A stretch of DNA of 64,000 bases from Nocardia sp. NBC_00416 (lineage in GTDB: Bacteria > Actinomycetota > Actinomycetes > Mycobacteriales > Mycobacteriaceae), in the NCBI RefSeq assembly GCF_036032445.1, contig NZ_CP107932.1, forward strand, positions 1,986,501 through 2,050,500, read 5' to 3'. Position numbers and translations under genes: made by a program. Below the pieces are notes generated by a model. The model ran no database searches. It worked only from the letters and a program-made list of their open reading frames with translations, and was not told the origin of the DNA. Each line of letters starts with the position of its first letter. Position 1 is the first letter of the stretch. This document shows positions 48,001-60,000 of this stretch, in pieces.

Positions 48001-51000
48001 CCAATTGGGGTGTGACGACAACGGTTGGCGATTCCCGGCCGGTGCGGACCCTGTCGCGCTCCGGCGCGACCCAGCCGGCGATTCGCCGGGGGCGCCGCTG
48101 TGCGGCGAGGGACGTCGGCCGAGTGAACGCGTTCCGGGCCACCCGCTCGTCGGCGCGCGCGCGCCGGAGCAGCGCGCGATCGGCCCGGTCCGTGTGCAGG
48201 CGGATCGGCTCCGGCGCGATGCGCTGCGCGGCGAGGTCCGCGAGATCCGCCGCCAGCAACGCCGGGTCGTCGGCTTGCAGTACGACGACCGCGACCGTCC
48301 GTTCCGGGTGTGCGCGGCGTTCTTCGGCGTACACGCCGGTCGCGTCACGCAGACCGGCGCGCAGCGACAGGGCGCCCGGGCGCCCGTTCACCAGCACCAC
48401 CACCTGATCGGCAGTGCGCGGATCGCCGACTGTCACGAATGTCGTGGGCCGCGTCGAACGCACGGTGAGTTCCGGAGCGCCGGGTAGAGCCCGCGTCCAC
48501 TGCCCCGCTCGGGCCAGGACGGGTTCGAGGCCGATTCCGGCTTCCGGCAGGCGTTCCGCGACGGAATCCCACACTGCGACCCCGTCACCGCGGGCGATGA
48601 CCTCGACCGTCGGCGCCGGCTGCCAGGGGGTCCGGGTTTCGTGCATCGCCCGGCTGGAGACGATCCGGTACGCCATCTCCTCGCCGACTGCGGTGACCGT
48701 TCCCGCCTCAGCGCCCACGGCGCCGTAGCGCAGCACCGCCACCGTGGCCGTGACCCGCTCGGGCTGGTTCTCCACCCGCGCGATTTCCGCGGCATCTCGT
48801 ACCAGCGCGGTCAGGTCGGCGGACTCGGCCGCATTCGGCGGCACGAACCAGATCTGATGTTGCGCAGCGGCTTTGCGATCGCCGAACTCGATCACCAGCG
48901 CGCCGTCCCCGTAGGACACCAGATGGACGGGCAGGCCCAGCTCCCGACCACGGGTGTCGGCTTCCCGAAACGCCGAGTCGAGGTCGCCCAGCTCCTGCAG
49001 CCGGGCCAGACCGACGTCGTCGAGAACGCGGTGCCGCGCGCGCTCCCGCAGCTCCTGCAAGTCGGCCCACATCGCGCGCCGAAGGGCCTGGCTCTGCAAC
49101 CGGCTCGGCACTACCTCGGCGGCGGCGAAGACGTCCGGGTACTCGGCCTGGAGAACAGTCCGGATACTTTCATACTGGTGCTCGGCGGTGGAGTGGTCCC
49201 AGAATTCGACTGCGGCCCGCGCCTTGGCGCGCGTAGCGGCTACATCGACGCGGTTGCCGTCCGCGGCCAGGTCGACCACGTTCGACAGGCCCGCGGCGCG
49301 CACCGCAGCCAAGACGGCTTCGCGTCGCTCCCGCGACAGTTCGTTTCGCCCTTGCTCACCGGGATCCGGGTCCCCGGCCACCGCGCCGCCCGGCATATCG
49401 GCTCCGGGCCGACCCGGCGACTCCCCCTCGGCCAGCGAGTTCAGCCGTTCGCCGCGGCCGCCCAAAACGATGCCGTGCAGCTGCCCGCTCGGCTTGTCCC
49501 ACTCGCTGAACCGTTTGTCGACGACCTCGTGACCCTTGCGCTCGTGCACCCACACCGCGCCGTCCTCGCCGCGATACATTACGAACATGTGCGCGCCGGC
49601 GTCGCCGTGGGTCACCGTGCCCATGACGATCTTGCCGCTCGCCGCGACCTCGCGCATCTCGTCGAGGTCGTTGAAACCGTCGGTTTCCCATTTCGCGCCC
49701 AGGACTTTCGCGATATCGGCGGGCATCATGCCGTTGGCCCAGATCGCGCTGTCGAACATCGACGGCAGATCCGCGATCTCGACGCCGAGGACCAGGGCGA
49801 CGAACCACAGCGCGTCGACGGCACAGATCTTCGGGACACCGGACAGGTTCACCTCTTGGGTACCGCTCAACTCGCTGAGCCCGGGCCAGTCCGTGTTGCC
49901 CTCGATGATCGCCGCGAACGGGTCGACCTCCGGTAGCGCCTGCGCAGGTGGGGTCTCGCGGATTCCGTCGGTGGGTCCCGGCGCCGGTTCTATCCGGCGG
50001 TCGATCGGTTCATCGAGGCGACCGAGGGCGACCCGCTCCAATTCGCTGTCGATCCGACGATCGAGTGCGGCGGCGGTGTCGGTGTCGCGCAGGATGACGG
50101 CGTCGTTGCGTTCCGCGGCCAGTGCTTCCAGCCGTCCGGCGCCGGCGGTCAGACCGTCGAACTGCTCGCGCATCCGGGCGTGGTCTTCGACGGTCGCGAT
50201 CAGCTGCCGCAGCAGATCGTGACGCCACTGGCCGTCGACGGTCTCGACGTCCGTGTCGAGCCGGGCCTGCAGGTCGACCGTGTCAGGTCGGAAACTCAGG
50301 TATTCGGCGTCGGCAGGGGAACGGGCGATCAGCTGAGCCCGCAGTCTGTGGAAGTACCGCTCGGCGGCCAATACCTCTTCGCGCGCGTCGATCAGCCGAC
50401 TCTCCAGCTCACGCAGCCACTCTGCCCGGTTCTCCGCGGCCCGCATCGTCTCGATGTGGGCGATGAACTGGTCGATCGTGAGCAGCAGCGTGACCTCGCG
50501 AAGGTCTCGCGCGCTGTGCCCGCGCTGGTCGAGCTCCTCCATCAACGAGGCGCTCGCCGCCGCCACCTGCTCGGAGGTCAGCGAATCCGCGTCGATCTGC
50601 AACCACTCGGCGATCCGCGCGGCGACCTGCGCCCGCCGGCTCCGCCACGGCGGCAGACCTTCCGCACCCAGGACGAACGGCTCCGTCCGGAATTCCCACT
50701 GCGGCTGCCGCCACTGGCGGGTCTGCAGTTCGTCGGCTTCGGCGCGCAGGACGGCCAGATTCTGGCCGAGCGTGACATCGAGTGCGGGGCGACGCCGAGT
50801 TTGCCCGGCGAGATCGGCCAGCCGGCTGTCGAACAGATTGCGCAGCAGATGCAGCCCGGTCACATACTCGGCTTGTGTCGTGACCATAGCGAGCGCATGT
50901 TCGAGTTCACTGACCCGCGTGTCGTATTCGGGACCGCCGAAAACGATCTGCTCGGTCCGCGCTGTTTCGAGCTGCTCTGCCAACCTGGGCTGGGCCGCCA

Positions 51001-54000
51001 CGAGCGCGGGCGGCCATTTCGGGTTCAGTCCGAGCTCGCGGACGAGGCGCAGATCGGCCTCGTTCAGGGTGTTCCGATGGTCTTCGGCGGCGGATTCGGC
51101 GGCGGCGAGATCCTCGGCCAACTTTCCCAACTGTTCGGCGACCCGGGGCAATTCGTCGCGTGCCTCCAGACCCTCCTCGAACTGCGCCAGGACCGCCCGG
51201 ATCCCACGATCCACTTCGACCAGGCGTTGCATCGTAGTGTCGTGCCGGTCGAACTCCGCCAGCTGGGCGACCATCCCGTCGTACGCGACCAGGGCCTCCT
51301 TGGCCGCTGCCCACTCCGAGTCCAGCACCAGACGGTCTCGATCCGACACCGGACCCTCCACCAGCGGACCGGCGAGCAAACGGTCGGTCAAGGCCGCCGA
51401 CAGCCGCCGTGTCTCGACCGCCAGAGCTGCCGGATCCGCGTCCGCGCCGAGCCGGTCCCGGGCGATCAACGCGGCCATCGTGTCCCGCGCACGGCCGTGC
51501 CGCTCGGCCAGGTCCGCGCGCAGCGAGGCCCCTTCCGGGCCCGGGCGCAACAACCCGGCCCAGTCCAGGTCGATTTCTCCGTCGGTGCCCTGGCGAACGA
51601 AATCGGCGAACTGCCGCAGGGCGGCTGCGGCGAAAGACCGATGATGGGCGGCCGTGACCGCCTGGTGAATCAGGCCGTCGTGCAACGCGGGCGCCGGCGC
51701 GTCAGGGTCAGGGTTGTCCAATACGACTATCCGGGGGAACAGCTCGGGAATCGAGGAATCGGCCTGGCCGGGCGTCAACAGCTGCACATCGAAAAACCGA
51801 GTCAGGGAGTCGATCACCTGTTGCAGGTCGTTGCCGACGCACGACAGCGACAGCCGTCCCGCTTGCTCCTGCTGCGACCCGCTGGCGGCTCCCACCCACT
51901 CGGCGTGGTGCGAGGCGATCATCTCCTGTATCCCGTGGTCGGGAGAGATATTGTTCTCGAGTCCGACCGAGAGATACACGGCCAGGCTGGTCGGCGATCC
52001 GGTGTTCCCGATGGCGACGACCGAACCGTCGGCGGCCAATATCGCGGCCTCCGGCGTCGGCGGTAGCCGGTCCATCGACCGCACCAGCCGCCGCAACGTC
52101 CGATGGGTTTCCTCGAGTTCCCGCGTGTGCGCGGTGTCGCCGGAAGCCCGCGCCTCCTGTAGCCGAGCGGCATGCAGTTGCATGACGGCTAGGTGGCGCG
52201 CGGACAACGGCACGCCACGCAGGTTCACGACCAGTTCCGGGAATACGCGGGCGACGTCTTCCATGCTCTCGGGACCGAAGCCCGGTCTCTGCCACAGCGA
52301 CATGACCTGCCACGCGGTGTGGTCCGGTGCAAGCTCCAGCAACCGAGACGCCAGCTGCTCAGCGGCGGCCCGCCGCTCGGCATCGAGTGCGATCTCCGCC
52401 GGATCCAACAGCGGGTTCCACGGATCCCGGGTGTCGATCCCGTCGTATTCCCGATCCATATCCGGTATCCCGGCGGCGTTTTCGACGACTGCGCTGCTGC
52501 CGCGACGGCCGACCAGCAGAACGGTCGGCCGACTGCCGTCGCGACGAGTGTCGAACGCGGCGTTCATGGTTGCGACGTGTTGGGCCAGGTGTTGGACGGC
52601 GTGGGCTTCGCGCTCGTCCAGCATGCGGGACCACAGATCGGACGGTCCTTCGGCGGTGGCGAAATCGTAGTCGACCGTCAGGATCATCGCCACCGGTTGC
52701 GGCCGCCCGTCGCCGTCGCCCGTACCCTGGACATCCCGCAGGTAACCAGCCGCTTCGGCGACGGCTTGCGCGAGATCCGCCGCATCGGATACCGCACCGG
52801 CCTGATACCAGATCACGGTTTCGGCGCGTTCGGGATCACCGACGACCGCCCGGGCCTGGTAACGACCACCGGTCGTCACTGCTCCGTTCTCGCCTCGGTC
52901 CTGCAGATGGGCACCCGGCAGCGACCGCACCGGCAGACCGGGCAATTCCCGTCCCAGACCCTCGACAACACCCGGCACGATCGTGTTGTCGGCCAGGGTT
53001 CGTTGCCATGTCAGCTGGCGCCGCCGCTCGAGACTGTTGCGACCTGGCCACTCCCGCACCTGGTCAGCCGCCTCGCGCAGCGCGTCCTCGACCGGCGGAT
53101 CCATGGCGTAAACCGCGAGTACACCGAACGCGGCGCTCAGATGTGGGTACCAGCGCAGTAGTTCGGGCTGCAACTCGGGACCGGCGGCCTCCCACAGCTG
53201 CGCGACCAACCGGCCGGTGTTGCCCGCTGCGGTCACTCCGGCCGCCACGTGCACCAGCGGCATCATCAATTGTGCTACGTCGCGTTTGTCGGCGCCGCGC
53301 AGGGCATCACGTACCAGCGGCACGAGTTGTGCCGATCCGGGGACGATCTCGAACCAGACACGTCTGCCCGCGGCGCCCGCGCGCTCCACTCCGGAGCGGT
53401 ACCACTTCTCGCGGCCGACCGAATCGGCCAGCGGAGCGGGGATGAGCTGATCGCTGTCGTCGGACAGCGTCACCCGCAGGCGACCCTCGACAGCCTGTAT
53501 GTCGATCCGGATATCACCGCCACCGGTTTCGTCCATGCTGTCCAACGCGCGGGTGATGTCGGCCAGCGTCCACGTGGGCGACCACACCGACCACCCGTGC
53601 ATGAATTCGGACAGCTTCTCGCGCAGCGGGTCCAATGCGTCGCCGTCGAACGAGTCCACATCGCTGACCACCGTCGCGAACCGCTGGGGCGAGACGAGTT
53701 CTTGCGGAACCGCACTGTCCGGGATGTCCCGCGTGGGCGCGGTCGCGCTGTCGGCCGCCCACTCGCTGTCCGAACGAGCCAGCCAGGCGCCGACCCGGTC
53801 GTGCAATTGCCGCAGCGCGGGCGCGAGCCGACCGGCGTCGGGACCCAGGTCGACCGACCGATAGCGGGCGACCAGCCGGCCGTCGACCTGGTCCAGTTCC
53901 ACCGTGACCCGGGCCGGCGGGCCCGCTTCGAGGGCGACTGTCACCGTGATCGACAGTCCGGTGTCCGTGCTCTGCACCCCGGCGACCTCGGCCCGGAACC

Positions 54001-57000
54001 AGGCGTTATCCACCAGGCCGAACCCGGTGAAGACTTCATCGGCGATCGCGCCGCGCCTCTGCAGCAGATACGCCGGCGTAGCCGAATCGGTCCCGGCCTC
54101 GTCGTCGCGCCACACGGTTCCCTGGTCGTCCCCGGTGGCCACTCGCTGTAGCACCGCGGCGGCGACGGCATAGCGCACCGACTGCGGCAGCCCGGGCACC
54201 ACGGCCAGCACGTGCGGGTACCGCAACAGCAATGCCCGACGCGCGTACGGCGGCCATTGCCGCCAGTTCCGGGCGTTGGCCGCCGCCTGCTCGCGGATCG
54301 CGTCGTCGTCGGCATCCGGGGGCGGCAGCATGTCACGGATATCGGCGAGCCCGGCCCACTGCAGAGCCGCACGCACCACGGCCTCCGCACGTCCGGCGGC
54401 GACCGGGATCCGGGTGGCCTCGGTGCGGAAATCATCGACCCGTACCGAAACCGGATAGTGCTCCGCCAGCAATTGCGCACTGTCCGCTGCCCTGGCGAGC
54501 GCGCTGCCGGCGCCGTCACTCACGAAACTGAGCATGAGCGGGTCCGCGGGGTTTTCGCGGTTGTCCAGGAGTTTGTGGTGAACGTCTTCCGCCAGGCGGG
54601 CGCCCATTACGGCAGGATCTCCGGTTTGCGGGGCGCCGTCGGGTTCGACCCACAGCATCGCGACTTGCGAGAAACCTCCGGGCTCCCGGGACAGCTCGTT
54701 CATCAGCCGGACGAGGTCGGTATCGACGTCGCCACTGTCAATGTCCGCTGCCGACTGCCGTTCCGACGCCGCCGTCACGTGCACGACCAGTTTGTTCATC
54801 TCGCGCACACTGCCGACCGTGAGCACGGTGGGCGCCGGACTACCGGGCAACCCGATCGACAGCAGGTGGATCGGCGGATGTCCGGGCATCTGCGTGGCCC
54901 ACCGTTCGGCGACGGTCAGCCGGTCCACCCAGAGGTCCAGTTCGGCCAGTTGCGACGCCGTCTCCTCGGTCTGCTCGGCGGCCGGCAGATCCCGCAGCCG
55001 CTGCCGCGCCCCAGCCAGCGCCGCCCGATTGGCCCGGTCCAGTTCCGAGTTCGAGAGGTCGGCGCCGAGCGGCCCGATATCCGGCGCCGCTACCGGCAGC
55101 ACCTCCCGGGGCTCCACGTACGGCGGCATATCCGGAGTGGCGCCGACCTTGAAGTCCTCGCCGGTTTCGCGCAGCCGCAACACCTTGCCCGGCGCGTGCA
55201 CATGGCGCGGTTCGGCCTTGTTGTCCACGAACAGGGCGAATACTTTGTGGCCCACTTCGTCCGGGGACACGGTGAGATCCCGCTCGTACACACCCCTGCC
55301 GACGTCGCGGCGCTCGATATGCGGGTTGCCGGCCTCGTCGACCGTCCGCCGCAGCCAGTAGGTATGGCCGACGGCTCCCTTGCCGTCCTTGCCCGGCGCG
55401 GTGGGGACGAATACCAGCACCCCAACCCCGTCGCCGTCGCCCGCGCGCACCCCCTCGCGCCGGTCCGCCCACTCACCCAACATCTCTTCCACCGTGGCGA
55501 GATCGGCCACTTCCTGCGACAGCAAGGGCGCCGCGTCCGGCGTCAGCTGCCCCAGAGCAGCTTCGATACGGCTGACGAATGTCCCGGACAGGTTCTCCGC
55601 ACCCAACACCGACAACAGTCGGCGCGCATCGATCCCGTACTGCCGCGCGAAATCGGTGAGTACAGCGCGCGCACACTGGTTGAGCTCGTGTGCCGACAAC
55701 GAGCCCACCGGATCGACAATGAGGCGCGTGTCCGGGTGCTGATAGGGCACCAGCGCGGGCCCCGCGCCCTCGGCGGCCGCGGCCAGAGCCGAGGGAACGG
55801 TTCCGAAGAAGAGCGCACCGTCCAACTCGCCCTCGAGTTCGACGACTTCCCGTGTCAGCCGGTCGAACTCCGCGGCGAGCCGCACCAGACCGTCCAGACC
55901 GCCCACCCGAGCGAGCGCGGCGTCCCCGTCGGATTCCGAACTCTGTTGCGTCCACAGGTCCACCAATTCGGCGACAGCCTGGTCGTGCAGTCGGGCCAGC
56001 CGGCGTGACCATTGCGACGAGGCGCCCAACTCGGCCGCTGAGATACCCTGCGCCCTTGCCTGTTCGACCAGCCGACCCGCGCGACTCCTGGACTCCGCCT
56101 GCGCGACCGCGCGCCTCGCGACGAGATCACCGACCTGCAGCAGCTGCGTATCCAACCGCGCCAACCGGTTCGAGAGGTCCCGGTGTTCCTCGGCGGCCGT
56201 CCGGAGCTGGTCGAGAATCCGCCCGTGGTACGCCAATTCGGCATCGCTCTTCGCGTCCTGGCCCATCGCGCGGTCCAGTTCGGCGCGCCGGACATACAGT
56301 TCCTGCTGCATACCCTGCAGGATCTGCGAATCGCGGAACAGGTCGGGGTTCACCGGGATCCGCTCGGCACCGGGAGCGTCGGAGAAGTACAGGTCGTAGA
56401 TGCCGCGCGCCATCGTGTACCGGTCGGCGGCAGCCTGCTGCTGGGCGTACAGATGCCGACCGGCGGTGACCAGCGCGTCCAACCCGCGCGACCAGGTCGA
56501 CAGCCGGTTCGACTGTTCCTGGATCGAGATCAGGGACGCCAGCAGCTGGTGGACCCGGGCATGGACGCGCGTGGGACCCGGTTCGGCATTCTCCACGATG
56601 CTGCGCACCAGATCGTCGGACACCGCGGCGATCTGGACCCCCTCCGCCGCGGCGATCCGTATCTTCGCCTGGCCCAGGGCCACGGCCAGGGCTCTGCCGT
56701 CGTCGTTCACGCTCAGCCCCAGCTGACCGTGCGACTCCTCGGCGAGATCCCGGGCCACCTCCGCGGCCGATAGTTCGAGGCGTTCCTCGAGCACGACGAT
56801 TTCGGCGGCGAACCGATCGAGCGTCTCGTTCGGGGCGACCGCGGTATCCGATTCCCGCGACGGAGTCGAAACCAGCGCCGAGTCGAAGGCCGCCGCGATG
56901 CCTCGGGCCGCGCCGATCCGTCGCTCGGTCTCGTCCAGCGCGTCGATCAACGTCACCAGCTCGGCATAGGCCCTGGCCGTCTCTCGCACCGGGTGCGATC

Positions 57001-60000
57001 GATCCACCATGCCGGAGATCATCTGCTCGAGCTCGGTGAGCGCCGGCACCGAATCCGACTCGAGGTAGGCGAGCAACTCCCGCTCGGCCCCGTCACGTTG
57101 CTTCTCGAGCTCGCTGCGGGTCCGCTTTCCTACCGTCGTCTGCGTCTGCTCGAGAGTCAGGTCGTGGAACTCTAGGTCGAGAAACCCGCCGAAGACCACT
57201 GTCGGCAGTTCGGCCGCCCGTTGCGTCTGCGTCAGGGCCCGGGCCAGATCGTTCAGGCGCACCGCATGCGCCATCAGCGCGGTGTAGTCCCGCTCGGCGA
57301 CCTCGCCGTGTCCCCGGCGGGCGTGCGCCGCCTGCAACGCGTTGTCGAGCGCATCGATACGACGCTCCCAACCTGCGAAGGTGCGGGCGTCTTCGACACT
57401 CGCCACGGCGGCGTACAGCGTGCGGAAGTTCTTCTCGGCACGCTCCACCTCGAGTGGTTTCCCACGCCATTCGGCCACATTCGCCAGCGCCTGCAAGACC
57501 GCGGCGTCGTCGTGCAGGTCTTCGGGCACCCGGCGCTCCCGGCGCTGCTCATCGGTCGACGACGCCTCGTCGATCGACGCATTCAGCATCCGGCGCGCTT
57601 CCTCGCGCGCGGCGATCCAGCGATCCAGCTCGAGGGACGGCTCCCCCTCCTGCAACAGCGCGGCAACGTCCACCGATTCCGGATCCGGGAACAACGCGGC
57701 GAGGTCCCGCCGATGCGCAGCGCGGGCAGTGTTGCGCAGATGGATCAGGTCTGCACCCAACGCCGGCGGGAGATCCGGCGCGTCCGGTCGTCGAGCGGGC
57801 CGGGACGCGTCGTCGTCCGGGTGGTCGAAGCGCGCGCCCAGGTTGCGTCCCGGATGGTCCACGCCCGGGTGGTCCGGCGGCTCCTCGCCCGGCTGCAGTT
57901 CGTGCAGCGGCTGGCCGTTCTCGTCGAAGACGATGCCGTACAGCGGGCCCTCGGGCTTGTCCCAGTCGTCGAACCGCACGTCGCGCACCTGGCCGGCGGT
58001 GTATTCGTGCACGCGCACTTCACCGTCGTCGCCCCGGTACACCACGAACATGTGCGCGCCGACGTCGCCGAAGTCGACCGCCCCGAACACCACGCCGCCG
58101 CTTTCGGCGATCACGTACATCTCGTCGAGCGATTCGAATCCGCCCGGCATCCAGTTCGCGCCCGTTGCCTGCGCGATCGCCTTCGGGCTCATCCCGTCGA
58201 GCTGGAGTTTGCGGTCCTGCAAGGACGGGGCGCGTACCGGCAGGCCCAGGACCTTCTCGCCGAACCACATCGACACGCCCGCACACAACTGGGGCGTGTC
58301 GCCGAGCAGGTGCAGCACCTGGGGCGCGGTCGGGCGCTGCGGCGGGGTCGAGCCGTCGGCGAGCGGGAGTCCGGCGGGCAGTTCGGTACGGACGGGCGGG
58401 CGGGGGCGCACGCCGTCGGTCGGACCGGTGCCGGGGCGCGGGCCGCCGGACGGCTCGGCCTGCCGATGTCGTTCGATATCGGTCCCGGCCCGGGTCAGGG
58501 TGTCGGTCAGCGACGCGTCGAGTCCGGCTATCCGCGCGGACAGTTCACCGCGGCGAGCGGCGATGGTGGCGTGGTCGCCCGGGTGCCGCGCGGGCAGGGC
58601 GGCGAGTTCGTCCTCGGCCCGGCGCAGATCCCCGGCCGTGGTGTCGAGTTGTTCGGCGAACCGATCCAGGGCGGCTACCCGTCGCGACCAGTTCGCGCGG
58701 GCATCGGCGGCGTCGGCGAGCTCGAGGAGTATGCCCGAAATCCGCAGTTTTTCCGGATCCCGCTGGGCGGTACGCAGGGATTCCCCGTGTGCACGCAGTT
58801 CGGTGCGCCACAGCGCATCTTTCCAGTCCCGCGTCCGGCCGAGGATCGCGGCGAGTTCACTCGACGGATCGGCCGCCGCGATCCGGGACCAGTCCGCGAA
58901 TCGGACTGCCGCGCTCGCGTTCTCGGCCCTCGCCTCGCGCAGTGCCGCGGACAGCGCCTCGATTCGTTCGATCCGCTCGCCCGCGGCCAGGAACTGTTCG
59001 AGCTCGCGAACGGCCCGATCGTGGTCGCGCAGCGCCTGCAGCTGTCGCAGCTCCTGAGCGCTCGGCCGGGCCTCCTCGTCCGGGCCGGTGCGGCGACCGG
59101 CCGCGGCCTCGCGCACCTGCCGCAACAGTTCCCGGTATCCGCCGCGCAGCTGAGCTTCGGTCGGCATGCCCAGGCCCAGGTCCCGAAGCAGCGCCTCGAC
59201 CGGCGCGGCCACCCGCGCCCGTTCGCCCCGCAGTGCCGCCAGCTGCTCGGGACCCACCGCGGCGAAGTCCCGGTCCCCGGTCTCGGCGATCCGGATCTGC
59301 CGATACCACAGGCGGTTTCCGGCGGCGGCGCGGCGCGCGCGCACAAGCTCGGGTCCCACATCGCCGCGCCGCGTGATCGCAGTTCGCGCCGGGTCGCGCA
59401 CCGCCTCGGCCAGCCCGCTGTCGAGCAGTTCGTCGAGGGTCCGGGCGGTGACGGCGTGCCCGTCGAGTTCTCGATCCCATTCCAGCTGGTCGCGTAGCGC
59501 CAGGAATTCCGTGGCCCGCCGGGCACGTTCGACGAGCAGCTCTTCCGCGCCGTCGCGTGGTTCCCGCTGGGTGAGTTCGGCGGGCAGCTGGGTGAACTCC
59601 ACCAGCTGCGCGCGGGGCAACCGCGCCGGCCGGGTGTCGGTGTCCAGCAGGCCGTAGAGCAACAGGCCGGCGTTTTCGTAGGCGCTGCCCAGCTCCGTCC
59701 GCATCCGGTGCTGCGCGTCCCGGCTCAGGTGCTGCGCGGGCCGGCTCAGATGTTCCCGCACCGCCGCTGTCTCGCGATCCAGGTTCTCCCGGTCGGCGGC
59801 GAGTTCTTCCAGCCGGTCCGCCTGGGCGACCAGCCGGCGGTACTCCGCGGTGTCCCCGCCCGACTGCACCTGACGGACCGCCGCGTGCAGCCGCTGCCGC
59901 AATTCCACGATCCGGCCGGCCCGCGCTTCGATCCGGTCGATCCGATGCATCACCTGTGTGAGCTCGTGCCGCCACCGGAAGTCGCGTTCCGCCGCGATGA

